Shown in pieces: positions 21,209-35,222 of a stretch of DNA of 64,000 nt. Source of the DNA: Cryptomeria japonica (Eukaryota; Streptophyta; Pinopsida; Cupressales; Cupressaceae); assembly GCF_030272615.1 (NCBI RefSeq), contig NC_081412.1:685076583-685140582 (forward strand). Reading direction: 5' to 3'. Under the pieces are notes generated by a model. That model searched no databases. It was not told the DNA's origin and saw only the letters and a list, made by a program, of their open reading frames with translations. The position numbers were made by a program, and so were the translations under genes. Every line of letters starts with the position of its first letter. Position 1 is the stretch's first letter.

Positions 21209-21310
21209 GCCAACTTGAGCAATGATTTTTGGTTGTGGAGCAGGTTGAGTGTTGATGCAGTGGCGAAGTAGTTTTCTCAATCTGAGGGTTTGGCTCTGCT
21301 TTTTATCGCC

Positions 21311-21688
21311 ATGACTGCTGACAGAGTTGATTCAAATACGGACTCGTCAAGTCTTCTGAATGGTGGCTGCGAAGACCAGGGTTACAGAGCAAGTCAGTAT
21401 TATTTAGCCAGACAAACGTTTCTTCGGAGTTATCATTTCTCTGTAGAAGAAAGCTTCAAAGATAAGCTCAGGAAGTCCATCCGCAGGCTTAAGGAGGAAT
21501 CTTTGGAAGAAATTTTGAAGGAATCTCTTCAAAATTTGATGAAAGCGTTGAAAGGCTTTATGAACCGCCGTTACGAAAATCTTATTGAGGGAAATTTGAA
21601 GAAGAAGAAGAATCTGTCGGTTGGTGCCTGTTTTCCATCACTGCACAAACCTGCAGCTACACGGAAGGTTCTGAGCTATTGTTCCTGA
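21311..21688 (+). CDS. Conserved small protein of unknown function, copy 2 (125 aa)
   Basis: An intact paralogue of 17956-18333 with the same length, starting at ATG 21311 (context TCGCCATGACT) and ending at TGA 21688. The ten differences from copy 1 are E4D, A13S, Y20C, T48S, V69L, S85N, V92I, H95N, R99K and N112K; none breaks the charged helical middle or the YYLARQTFLRSYHFS segment. An AATAAA follows at 21778-21783. I do not recognise the family. The conserved promoter block, 5' UTR intron, frame and poly(A) signal argue that both copies are, or recently were, expressed genes. Confidence 0.75.
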   Translation: MTADRVDSNTDSSSLLNGGCEDQGYRASQYYLARQTFLRSYHFSVEESFKDKLRKSIRRLKEESLEEILKESLQNLMKALKGFMNRRYENLIEGNLKKKKNLSVGACFPSLHKPAATRKVLSYCS

Positions 21689-21777
21689 TCAAATGGTGTT
21701 CTGCTATACTTAATATTCACTTTGCCTTTTCTGTTCTTGTACATTCATGCTTTTTTCCTTTTTTCTCTGCGGGCTAT

Positions 21778-21783
21778 AATAAA
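21778..21783 (+). terminator. Poly(A) signal of copy 2
   Basis: AATAAA 90 bp after the stop codon, at the position matching 18417-18422. Confidence 0.5.
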
Positions 21784-22012
21784 GATTTATTCGAAATTCC
21801 CTTTTTCGGTATACAGGGTTCCATTGGATTGTGAAGAACATATTATTTACCAGCAGAGAAAATTGATTGTATAAAAATAAATGTGACCTTTTACTGCAAC
21901 TGGGAAAATGAAAGTGTCCACGCAAACCCTGTGGATCATACTGCAATCTTTATTATGATGTGGGTAAAAATAAGTCACCTGTTTCTTAAGCTGGTCTGAA
22001 TGTAAATAGATG

Positions 22013-22092
22013 GCAAGCACATAACTGTCTTTTAATATCAGATGATAAGCACACAACTGTCTTTTAATATCAGATGATAAGCACACAACTGG
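22013..22092 (+). repeat. 32-bp tandem repeat, about 2.5 copies
   Basis: The unit AACTGTCTTTTAATATCAGA-TGATAAGCACAC starts at 22023 and 22055, with a partial third at 22087. Confidence 0.85.
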
Positions 22093-23020
22093 CTGTCTTT
22101 TTATTATTAGGTTGAATAGCTTCAGTTGTTTAGTGCGGTTTTTGAAACGAAGTTACTGGTTTTCCACTGAACGGAAAATTTTTCTAGTGAGAAGGTAGAT
22201 TGAAAATTTCCAGTGGCAGGGTAAACGGGAAAAATAAATCAGTTTAATATAAAATTTGGAAGTTAATTACATTAGTGCTTCAGTATGAAGAGCCATTTCA
22301 TTTTGTTCTTCATTAGGTTATTTGTGATTCATCATAAAATAGATAGGCAAAACACAAACACAATGGAGAGATCTTGTTATTGTCTAGTCAATTTTGAGAC
22401 ACCATGCCACATGACTAAGAGTCAATAGGGGCTGTACAAGAATTATCCCTAATTCATTAGGCTATGTGTTAATAGCCAAACACAATCATCAAACCTTGTC
22501 ATTGTCTAGCCAACCTGAGGTACACTATCACATGATTAGTATGTAATAAGTTAATAGAGGATGTGCAAGTCTATCAAGACCATCCATGTCCTTTATGTTT
22601 GAGGAATGTCATGCGAGTCATGCAAATTATCCCTAGTTCAGCTTCCACAGTTGTGGACATGCCAATAAATGTTTTTAAACATAATTTTCATAGTTGATAT
22701 TTGTTGGCATTTGTTGTCAATCATACAAAAGAATCATGTGGTGCATGAAAAGAGCTCAAGTATAAATGACCTACAGAAATCAAGTATCAAAATCCAAACT
22801 ATTTGAGTCCATAGGCAAATACTAGAAGAGGTGATTGAATGTTTCTAGATGACTACTAAAAGAAAATGATGGAGTGTCAACACCTAGGATCAAATGAGAA
22901 CCATTAGGGAGACCCTAGTAAAGAATATACTAAGAAAAATGAAAAAGCTTGGATTCCAAAATGGATGAATGAACTACATGAAATCTTTGTTCCCAAATAG
23001 TGGCCATAGATTGCAAACCA

Positions 23021-23344
23021 CATGTGTGGAGAAACTCATCAATAGCCTTAATAAGGCTTGTAATTGCATAAAGGGATATGAAAAACCATTTCCAATTTTT
23101 CCAACAAGGTCTAGTGCCTCTAATCTTGATCTTGTAAAGCATTTATGGAGGAACCAACTCAACAATAGTGTGAAAAGACTCAAAATCCTAATTGTAAAAC
23201 ACACATTTCATCTTGGCTTTAAGCCAAGATGACCAATTCCTAGTGGAACTAGAAAAGAGGCTTGAAATGTATTGAAACCCTCAAATGAAAAAAGTAAATT
23301 GAGAGCATAAATCCATGGGGCTTTGGCTAAAGGTTTATCCTAGC
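23021..23344. other. Unassigned spacer between the two duplications
   Basis: Short ORFs occur on both strands (22930-23204 minus, 22969-23232 plus) but none shows a recognisable domain. Confidence 0.4.
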
Positions 23345-25690
23345 AAGTGATCATAGGAGAACACTAAAGAGTGTTGATTGATAGAATTTTTATTTTATTT
23401 TATTTTTATTTTTTTCTTTTGAAGGCACTCTTATTCTAAATTAACCAAGGTTCAATATCCTCCCAATCTTTCTATATGCTTTTGGCAAGTTTTAAAGGTC
23501 TCATTTATAACAAGTGCACTTTGATGATCTATTTATTATACAAAATCAAACTTTCACAATTGGTATTAATAAGACCAAAATGAGGAAGAAAACATAATTC
23601 CTAAATGAAGTGATTGCATAGAATCCCCTTTCCTACTTAAAAGGATACCATAATAAGTACCTCAATAACTTTTCAACATTTCAGTAGAAAGCCTTAGAAG
23701 GAGCCATGGTTCAAAGCACCTTATAACAAACCTAGAAATTAAATTGTATCAAAAGAAAGGGGTTTGACTATCCAATATTTTCCAACACAAATAAGACTAA
23801 AGTAAAACTTGGGTTTCAATAAACCTAAAGATCTCACCATTATCCATCTATTTCCAACCAAAGACATTGAAGTAGGGAGGTTTGGGCAGAAAATATTGAT
23901 GGTAGCATTAGGGTTCATACCACTATATGCTAGATCCTTAAGATAAATAGAAAGTGTCCCCTGACCTTGCATAACATGTTTTACATTATCATCTTATTTC
24001 AAGAGAGTAGGTTCATACCACTATATGCTAGATCCTTAAGATAAATAGAAAGTGTCACTTGACCTTGCATAACATGTTTTACATTATCATCTTATTTCAA
24101 GAGAGTAAGAAAATAGTGATTGACAAAGTGGTCATTGATGAGCTATAGGTTAGTATTGGGAAGGGGAATACCTTTGACATTCTTATAAGAAAATTTCATA
24201 CCATGTCATGTAATATTAGTTTTGGGCCCATTCCAAGGAGAGTGCTTTAATACATAGACAAAGTTGAAAAATGAGATAATTTTGTGCAAAGTCATGTCCC
24301 TTATAATATCCACTTATTTATACACAATTACCACTTACCCCATTCATGTCTACTTATTTATTATATGCCTATGGATGAACATATTTCCATGCACATGTTA
24401 CCCACCTTGATTTGGGCCTTTCATATTTTAGGGCTAAGTTGTGGTCACAAGGACATCCTCACAATCATGGACTCATCCTTTTGAAATCCAAAATTTTAGT
24501 TCAAATTTTAGTAAAGACTCACCAAACACACGTTTTGCCTAGGGCCAACTAAATATAAGTTTGTATAAAATGTTGTTATGCACTTGTATCTAAAGATAAT
24601 GCAATCATTTTAATCATCCTATCCTCTCCAATCATTCTAATCACTATATTTTGCAATTAAGGAAATATTTTGTTTCTTGCATTAAAAGGAATTTAGATTC
24701 ACATGGTCATTCTAGAATCATATACATGATTGAAGAGTGTTGGTTTCAATTATCCATACACATTTTGTGGGTTGTCCTAGGATAACATATTCCCTTATGA
24801 CATATTGACAACCCCACCAAGATATCTTCTAATACCAAGACACATGGACTTTTAAAACGAATCAACTGAAATAAAGACTGAAATTCTAAATATCACATGT
24901 TGCAGGTTTGTAAATACAATCCTTTCATAGACAAATAAGAATCTAAAATTCATTATTCCAAATTCTAAAAAATTTCTTTTAAATACAATTAAATAAACAA
25001 ATCTTAATTGCTCTCTCTATATAATTCAAATCCAAATATTTTTCTTTTAAGCCCTCCCTCCTAACCTTATCCCTTTAACAACATAGATTTTCCATGCGAA
25101 TCCCACGGCAAGAATTTTTCCCCTTTGCCTTTATTCCACGGATTTTTTTTCCAATGTTTCACATTTTATGTGCATTTCTACCACAAACGTGTTGCCAACA
25201 AATTGTTTATAATTTATTTAATTGAAAGTAAAGACAATAGAAGCGTTATCGTTGCCTGCAACCAAACAACACGTCATAGTTTTCCTACAATTCACAGTTC
25301 ATTATATTTGATGACAATGCTCTTAAATCATCTTCCACTAGGTATAGTCAATTCACGCATTGACCAAAATATTACAATTCAATTCACGAATTTATCGGTT
25401 GTTTATGTCGTTGATATTTTAAAAGATTTTTTCTTGCATAGTCTTTTTGGATTTGATCTTATTTTACTCTTATTATTATTAATGAAGTGTAAAACATATT
25501 CTAATACAAATAATATTTATGATAATTATTTTATAAAACCCGATAACATAATTTGATAGATTTTAGGTAATAAGAAAACAAACCTCTTAAGATTTTTTTA
25601 ATATTTATAGTTAAATCTATAATTATATTGTTTGTCTTGTGTTTTGTATTTTTTAAGATTTAATATTCTTATATAAACCAGATTTATAAA
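23345..25690. repeat. Duplicated segment B, copy 1
   Basis: Direct repeat of about 27508-30040 (offset about 4319 in the right half). The best-conserved block is 25050-25150 against 29370-29470, including TTTTCCATGCGAATCCCACGG. No coding region is conserved between the copies, so I cannot say what it is; an unrecognised repeat family is possible. Confidence 0.8.
23913..24108. repeat. 98-bp exact-type tandem repeat in segment B copy 1
   Basis: 23913-24010 is repeated at 24011-24108 with only a few changes. Copy 2 of segment B has one unit (about 28270-28365), so the repeat arose after the larger duplication. Confidence 0.88.
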
Positions 25691-25969
25691 AAAATATTTA
25701 CTAGCAATTGCATCTTGGTGTGCAATGGGTATGCCGAAGAGGTGCGAAAGGTTGATTAGGAAAATTTTGGTCTATTTTTCAAATAAATTTATGTGGTATA
25801 TGAGGTAAGTGGGTAGGCTATGGTGTTGTTTGGCAACAAAGGTCTCAATAGAGAAGTGATAGTTTAGAATCAATTATGCATATATGTACAAGTATCCAAT
25901 CATAATTGAAACAAAACCTTTGAATAGGAAAGATAATCAAGTTTCATTACCAACAAGCTCATGTTATGT
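25691..25969. other. Unique spacer left of the GA array
   Basis: Not shared with segment B copy 2. No gene seen. Confidence 0.4.
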
Positions 25970-27507
<1,538 letters not shown>

Positions 27508-27510
<3 letters not shown>

Positions 27511-30040
27511 TCATATGATAACACTAAAGATAGTGTTAAATTTTTTTCTAAAGGCATTATCATTCCAAATTAACCAAGGTTTAATATCCTTCCAAAATTT
27601 TCATATGCTTTTGGCAACAAGACTACATTAGATTTTTTACAATCTTCATCGCAATGATGATTGAAAAAATAACCCTTTTCAATCCTATTAAATTGCATTT
27701 ATTCCTCCTGCTAAATTTGTTGTTCTATTAAAAATAGGAAAAACAAGCCTTGAAAAAATATATTGTCATGATGTAAGTTTTATAGATCTCATTTCTAACA
27801 AGTGCAATTCGATGACCTATTTAACATACAAATCAATCTGTGACAATTGGTATGAATAAGAACAAGCCCTCCAAAGTCATGATGAAGACAACATAATTTC
27901 TAAACAAAGTGACTTTATAGAATCCATTTCCCTACTTGAAAGAAGTCTGCAATAAGTTCTTTAATAAGTGTGCAAATTTTTATTAGTAAGCCTTGGAAGG
28001 AGTTCAACAAGAAGAGTAATAAACATGAGTGGTGCCATACATATTTTAACAAACCTAAAAAAATTGTAGTAAGAGAAAGAGGTTTGGTTTTCTAATAATA
28101 CAATTCATCCTCAACATGAGCAATAATGAATTGCTAAAGAAAAGAAGACTAAAAAGAAAAAGGGGTTCCAACAAACCTAAAGATCTCACCACGATCCATC
28201 TATTTCCAACTAAAGCCATTGAACTAGGGAGGCTTGGGTAGAAAATATTGGTGGTAGCATTGGGATTTCTACCAATTGATATATGCTAGATCCCAAAGAT
28301 AAATAGAAAGTGTCACTTGATCTTGCATAACATGTTTTACATTATCATCTTCTTCCAAGAGAGTAAGAAAAGAATAATTGGCAAACTCGTCATTGATGAG
28401 TTATTCTTTACTATTGGTAAGGGGAATACCTTTGACAATTTATGAGAAAATTTCATAGCCATGCCATTTAGTATTTAGTTTTGAGCCCATTCTAAGGAGA
28501 GTGCGTTAGTACATAGACAAATTGAAAAATGGGATAATGTTGCAAACTCACACCCCTTACCATATCCACTTATTCATATACATTTACCACTCACCTCATC
28601 CATATACACATACTTATTAGATACCTATGGATGAACATATTTCCATGCACATGTTACACACCTTGATTTGGCCATTTTCATGCTCTAGGACTAGTGTGTG
28701 GTCATAGGGACACCCTCACAAATCATGGATTCATCCTTTAGAAATTCAAAATTTTAATTCAAATTTTAGTTGACTCACACCTAGATATGCTTCTTGCATA
28801 GGGCCAACTAAATACAAGTTTGTGTATAATGTTGATATGCACTTGTATTTAAAGACACTTACTGCATTCATTTTAATCATCCTATCCTCTCCAATCATTC
28901 TATCCTCTCCAATCATTCTAATCATTATAATTTGCAATTAAGGAAACATTTTGTTTCTTGCATTAAAAGGAATTTAGATTCGCACGGTCATTCTAGAATC
29001 ATATCCCTAATTGAAAAGTATTGGTTTCAATTATCCATACATATTTTGTGGGTTGATCTAGGAGAACATGTTCCCTTATAACACAATGACAACCCTATCA
29101 AGATATATTCTAATACCACAAGCCCTCACATATCAAAAAACACATAGACTATTAAAACAAATCAATTGAAATAAAGATTAAAATTCTAAATATCGTTTGT
29201 AAATACAAGACAAATCTCCACCAAATGAACTCATACTCTCCTTACATAAACAAATAAGAATCTAAAATTTATTATTTCAAATTCTAAAATATTTCTTTTA
29301 AATACAATTAAACAAACAAATCTTAATTGCTCTCTCTATATAATTCAAATCCAAATATTTTTCCTTTAAGCCCTCCCTCCTAACCTTATCCCTTTAACAA
29401 CATAGATTTTCCATGCGAATCCCACGGCAAGAATTTTTCCCCTTTGCCTTTATTCCACGGATTTTTTTTAATAATGTTTCACATTTTATGTGCATTTCTA
29501 CCACAAACGTATTGCCAACAAAGTGTTGATAATTTATTAAATTTAAAGTAAAGACAATTGGAAGCGCTATCGTCTGCCTGCCACCAAACAACACGTCATA
29601 GTTTTCCTGCAGTTCACAGATTTCATATTATTTGATGACAATAGTCTTAAATCATCTTCTACTATAGTTAATTCACGCATTGACCAAAATATTACAATTC
29701 AATGCACGCATTTATCGCTTATTTATGTCGTTGATATTTTAAAAGATATTTTCTTGACTATACTTTTTGGATTTTATGGTATTTTACTCTAATTTAAAAT
29801 TAATGAAGTGTAAAACATATTTTAATACAAATAATATTTATGATAATGATTTGTTAAAACCTGGTAATATTATTTGATAGTTTTTAGGTAATAAGAAAAC
29901 AAACCTCTCAATGTTGAAACTTTTTGCTTTAGTTTTTGTTTGATGATTATTGATATTTAAATTTATAATTATATTATTTGTCTTGTGTTTTGTATTTCTT
30001 AAGATTTAATATTCTTATATAAATTAGGTTTATGAAAAAT
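27508..30040. repeat. Duplicated segment B, copy 2
   Basis: Second copy of 23345-25690 in direct orientation, starting at ATAACACTAAAGA right after the GA array and ending near AAGATTTAATATTCTTATAT. It differs by scattered substitutions and indels. Confidence 0.8.
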
Positions 30041-30369
30041 CAATTAAAAGGATTTATATAATATTGAAATTTTTTAAAAATAAAATGGTAAAATAATTAA
30101 TTTTATATAAAAAAGATACTTCAACATAAATAAATATAGATTAATTAAATAAATATTTTCAACAGTAGCAGGATCTTATGTTTTTCACTAGTGGTAGGAT
30201 CTTATGTTTTCGATGGTGATGTTGGGGCTTTTGTTTTTAGCTTGCATGGCGTCACCCTGCATCTCTTCCTCATGCTAAATTTGTTGTTCTAGTTCATGGA
30301 GTTGCACTTAGGGCTTCTACCCCTACCTCTTTTGTTGTTGCAATGAACAACGTGAACATTTTTCTCTTT
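30041..30369. other. AT-rich spacer, no gene seen
   Basis: It contains a short direct repeat AGGATCTTATGTTTT (30170 and 30193). The last 130 bp may already belong to the gypsy element that follows. Confidence 0.35.
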
Positions 30370-33267
30370 TAAATGATTTTCCTAAACTATTTGCTTGGAG
30401 CTTTCAATATGTCTAGTATTGATCCTCAGATTGTAACACATAATATTGCATTGCATCCCAATGCCAAGCTTATTAAATAAAAGATTTGAAAAATAAACCC
30501 CAAGATTGCATTATTAGTTAAGGCTGAGATTGAGAAGCTCCTAGAAATTGGCTTTATCTGGCCTATGGACTACTCTTTATGGATCTCAAACATAGTTGTT
30601 GTTGCTAAACTAGACAATCGCATTTGAATGTGCACTAACTTTAGAGATCTTAACAAAGCTTCCTTAAAAGATTAATTTCCCCTTCAAAACATTGACAAGA
30701 TTATTGACTCCATTGTAGACCATACCTTATTGTCTTTTATGGATGGATTCTCTGGATACAACCAAATCATGATTAATTCTCAAGATCAATATAAAACAAC
30801 TTTTGTAGCAACATGGGGAGTATTTTGTTGGGTTCTTATGCCTTTTGGATTAAAGAATGTTGGTACAACATATCAATGTGCTACGACTCTTATCTTTACG
30901 ACTATATGCATAAAATATTGGAGGACTATGTCAATGATATCTTGGCCAAAAAAGTTAATGCCAAGATTATGTCAAAATCCTTTGTCAAATATTTGAATGC
31001 ACTTGTAAATATAGCATTCACTTGAATCCTCAATATGTGTCTTTAGCATTGATAGTGGAAAACTATTAAGATACATTGTTTTGCACCATGTTATTAAGGT
31101 AGATATAAACAAAATTGATGCTATAGTTAACATGCCACCTTCTAAAAAAATTTCTCAACTTCATAGCTTACGAGAAAGATGTAGGCCATTTGTAGATTTA
31201 TTTCACAACTTGGGGATCAAAACTTTCCTTTCACTTAATTGCTTAAAAAGGATGGTACTTCTAAATGGAATGTAGAGTATCAAAAAGCCATTGATGATTT
31301 AAAATGTTTCTTGGATAATCCCCCAGAATTAGAACCAACATTTTTTATCATCCTTTCCTTCTTTATACTATTGCTTGAACATCTAATGCTCATGCAAATT
31401 TATTGGTACAATATGATGATGGTGATGGTAAAGAATGTGTGGTGTATTACATAAGTTGCACTTTACTCAATTATGAGGTCCGATATACTACAATTGAGAG
31501 AATGTCTTTCTCTTGTATTCGCAACTCATAAGTTGAAACATTATCTCCTTAATGTTGAAACACATGTCATTGTAAAAATTTACTTGTTGAAACATCTCTT
31601 CTCTAAATTATATCTTTTAGGATGTCTTGTTGAATGAATTATTTTGTTCACAAAAATTGACCTTAAGTTTGTCTCTTAAAAATCAATTAAAGGCTAAACC
31701 TTGGTTGATCACTTAGCTAATGGTTCTTCACGATTCAGTCTTCCCACCCAAGAATCAATTCTTGATGATCTCCTCCTTCCTTTGGATATAGATATGACAT
31801 GAGATTTTTCCTTTGATGGTCTTCGATATTGAACTAGCTCTAGTGAGCTAGTGTCATATTAGTACCTCCTTCAAGAAAGCCAATTCATCTATCTTATCAT
31901 CTCAATTTCTTACATGCACCAATAAGATGGTTGACTATGAATCCATTATAGCTAGTTTGTGTGTGGGTTTATCTCTTAAAATCTAATATTTGTGTATCTT
32001 TTGTGATTCACAATTGATCATAAGACAAGTCACATGAACTTATCAAGGAGAATAAAATAAATTATCTCGGTATTGTGACTTAGTCTTATCATTGTTAACC
32101 AACTTTGTTTCTTACACCATTGATAGAATCCCAAGAAAAGACAATCAACGTGTAGATGCAATTTTCTACTTCCCTTATGTCCCTAGATGATTAATCTATG
32201 AATTACAAATTTATAATCCATCATCTTATCTCACCCATTGTTTCATAGAGTTTTTCTGAGATTTGTTATTGTTATAATATAGATTCTAACGACCGATACT
32301 CTCATATAATTTGATATTTGTGTGATGGTACCTTTCTAGATCCCACAAATAAGAATGTTCAAGCTATTATAAGTAAACTTGCAATACATTATATTATTTT
32401 ATCTAGCATTAATTATTGACAAGGATAATGCTTTTCTCCTATGATGTCTTAACAAATCAAAGATCCCTATTGCCCTTGAGGAAGCCCATTTAACTACTTG
32501 CACCTAAGACATTTTAGTGGAAGATGTTTGGTTTAAAAATTACTTCGTAATGGTTACTATCATTTGGTTTACATTTTGCTTTGATTTCTAATAGTATTAC
32601 ATCATTTAAGAATAAAGATGTGAATAAGTTCCTTGATAAATTTTACATGAACAACATCACTTGTCTACACCATAGTATCCTCAATCAAATGGTAAAGATA
32701 AAGCTTATAACAAAACAATTAATAAAATCCTTCCAAAAATTGTTAATAAAAATAGTAAGGAATCGTAGCATACTAAATTGTCCTATGTGCTATGGGCCTA
32801 TAAAACAAGTATTTGTACAAATATGGGTAGTACCCTTTACAACCTCGTTTACGGTGCCTATACGATTATTCCTTTATAGTTAGAAATTCCTTCACCATGA
32901 GTTTCTCTCAAGGGCATCCTTAATGACAATTCTTATAGAGAACAATGTCTTCAACAAATTGAAATGATTTATGAACATCATATAAATTCTCTCAAACATC
33001 CTCAAGATTATCAAAAGACCATATCATGTCAAATGTATAATGAATGAGTCATTAAACGTTCCTTTACGATCGGTGACTTGGTGTTCTATGAGAATCAACA
33101 AAATGTAAATGCTCCTCTAGGTAAAAAATGAAAGTTCAACCAAACTAGATAGGACCATACATCTCATTGGAGTCTATGAAGTAGATCCCTACAAATTAGC
33201 AGGAGTACAAAATACACCTCACAATGAATCCATAAATGTCATGCACTTATGTAGATATTATATTTAA
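30370..33267 (+). pseudogene. Ty3/gypsy pol relic: RT, RNase H, integrase
   Basis: It opens with FPKLFAWSFQYV (about 30380). RT follows with MCTNFRDLNKAS (about 30630-30665), SFMDGFSGYNQIMI (30736-30775) and MPFGLKNVGTTYQ (30839-30877); the YVDD box reads YVND near 30925. RNase H relics lie at 31450-31730 (YTTIERMSFSLVFATHKLKH) and 31930-32170, and integrase remnants at 32300-33000. The end MHLCRYYI near 33260 matches the end of the gypsy copy at 1-2132 in position and form. Many stops occur, among them CGA-to-TGA in the FRDLNKA region and TAG/TGA throughout. It belongs to the same broad group as the left-end element but is more decayed. Confidence 0.85.
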
Positions 33268-33459
33268 TCTACTTTTCTCTTTGCTAAATGGTATGCTAGC
33301 ATTTTCTTGTTTAATGCATGTTATGTTAGATAGTTAGTGTTTCTTCCTATTTAGTATTCATTGCTTCTTTCATGAACAAAAATAGGATGTCCTAAATTCA
33401 TTTTGTAGTTTCCTTTTTCATAGATTGAGAAATTGTGTTCCTCATGTTAACATGTTAGC

Positions 33460-35134
33460 TCACCTTGGTGGGCTGGGACAAAGTTTGTCTTCCCAAGGCC
33501 ATGGGCAGCATGGGAACCCGTAAGATCTCAAGGTTCAATAAGGCCCTTATGACTAAAATTGCCTAGAAGCTTTTGAACAAGGATATAGATTGGAGTAGGA
33601 TCATTAGGGCTAAGAACCTAGGTAATGCAAACTTTTCCTCTGTCCTGAAAGAGGAGGGCCTTCCTAGGGGTTCCAAAATTTGGAATGACATCTTGAGCTG
33701 CAAGGACCCTTTATCTCATGGTTTGAGGTGGCTTATTCGAAATGGTAGGAACATTCTCTTCTGGGAAGATTGCTCATTAGGAGAGAGACCCCTTGCTTCT
33801 TCCCCCTCCCTGAGACGACTATAGGATGCCACCAAAGGATTCTTTGATGAAAGGGTCAGTGACTATTTCAACAATTGCACTTGGAGGGCCTTGGAGGACT
33901 GCTACATTGCCCTTCCCTTCCTCCTCCCTGCTGCTAGAGAGCTCTAGAAGCTTTTGGCCGGTATATTCCTCCCCCTGTTTCCTAGGGAGGACATACTTAT
34001 TTGGAAGTGGGACCCCTCTGGAGACTTTTCTGTCAGGACTACCTACACCAACTTACTTAGGGAACCTGTTTACTCCTCTATCTAGAAAGAGGTCTGGAAT
34101 CCTCAACTCCTACCCAAGGTTAATTTCTTCTGGTGGACTGCTCTCCTCAACAAAATTTTGACCCGACAACTTGGTCAAGAGGGGATTTCATTTCCCTAAT
34201 AGATGCATCCTCTATAAAAATGATGAAGATAGTCCTACCCATCTCTTCCTCCATTGTACCTTCACTCGGGAGCTTTGGGGGATGGTCTATAGCAAGCTTA
34301 ATAATTGTTGGGTAATGAATGATAATTTGTTAAATCCGTGTCAGGAGTTTCGGGGCCCCTCTTCTAACCCCCTTATCCAACAAATATGGAAGCAGATCCC
34401 CCCCATGTGAGTTGGTGTATCTGGAAGGAACAAAATGACAGGATATTCAGAGACAAAGAGACCTCAGTGGAAACGGTGTTTGCTCGATTCCTTAATCTGA
34501 TTCTTGAGAACATCTCTATTTCTAAAACCTGGATAATGTCCAAGCCCCCCTCTACTTGGGACTAGGGAATTTATAGATGCTAGAACCTTCCCCCTCATTC
34601 TCTCTTATTGACTTCTCTAAGAGACTTCTAAGATAAAGAACGGTCTGGTTCCCCTCGGCTATAAATTTTAAACTCAATTTTGATGGGGCTTCCAGGGGGC
34701 CTAGCTATTGGTGGAGGGGTGATCAAATCTCATCTAGGGGCCCTCGTTGCTTCTTATGCGGGTAACATGAATGGTCATTCCTCTAATCAGGCTGAAGCGA
34801 TGGCCTTAGCCTGGGGAATTCGCATTGCCCTCTCTATGGGAATCAGGATTATGGACATTGAGGGGGACTCCATGCTTATCATTGATGTTGTCATAGGGCA
34901 GAATAAGCTTAATTCGACAATTGAGGAAACCATCAAGGACACCTTGAGGCTCATCTTGGGCCTTGACTCGTTCAAAGTTATGCATATCTACAGGGAAGAC
35001 AACCATGTGGCAGACGCCATGGTAGCCATTGGCCTAAACCTCTCAGGGCTGAGATGTTGGAGGAGTCACAAATCCCTCCTAGTGTTAACTTCCTCCTCCG
35101 GGAAGAGAAATTTAAAATCCCCACTAATGATTGA
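33460..35134 (+). pseudogene. LINE (L1-type) ORF2 C-terminus: zf-RVT region and RNase H
   Basis: It starts in the post-RT region (WDKVCLPKAMG then KISRFNKAL, about 33475-33550), runs through GLRWLIRNGRNILFWEDC (about 33723-33775) and the zinc-binding reverse-transcriptase segment (LPKVNFFWWTALLNKILTR and THLFLHCTFTRELWG, about 34113-34290), and ends in an RNase H of the RVT_3 type: FDGASRG (about 34678), SSNQAEAMALAWGIR, EGDSMLII and YREDNHVADAMV (about 34780-35015). The catalytic D, E, D and D/H positions are still readable. It is broken by TAG at Trp positions and by frameshifts (for example near 34400 and 34680). 5' truncation is typical of LINEs. In this family the RNase H is C-terminal, so the natural ORF2 end is near 35134. 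Confidence 0.88.
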
Positions 35135-35222
35135 GTGACTACTAAATGCTTCCCTTTCCCTCCTCTCTTCGTTTGGGGCTGTCTGGAGGTGGTGGTTTCA
35201 TAATTCAAATAACGAGAATATT

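Larger units (their letters stand above)
19833..23020 (+). repeat. Tandem duplication A, copy 2
   Basis: Direct repeat of 16387-19832. The junction at about 19828-19833 shows TTTTATTAGATTAATCAG, the same sequence as at the left edge of copy 1 (about 16381-16398), as expected for unequal exchange or a replication-based duplication. Copy 2 contains a 32-bp tandem repeat at 22013-22092 that is missing from copy 1. Confidence 0.85.

Noticed and set aside
22930-23232. Overlapping ORFs on both strands as a gene
   Set aside because: No domain recognised, no counterpart kept open, and ends fall at a duplication boundary.
25125-25556. 143-codon ORF in segment B copy 1
   Set aside because: The frame is not conserved in segment B copy 2, where the matching sequence has stops and indels.
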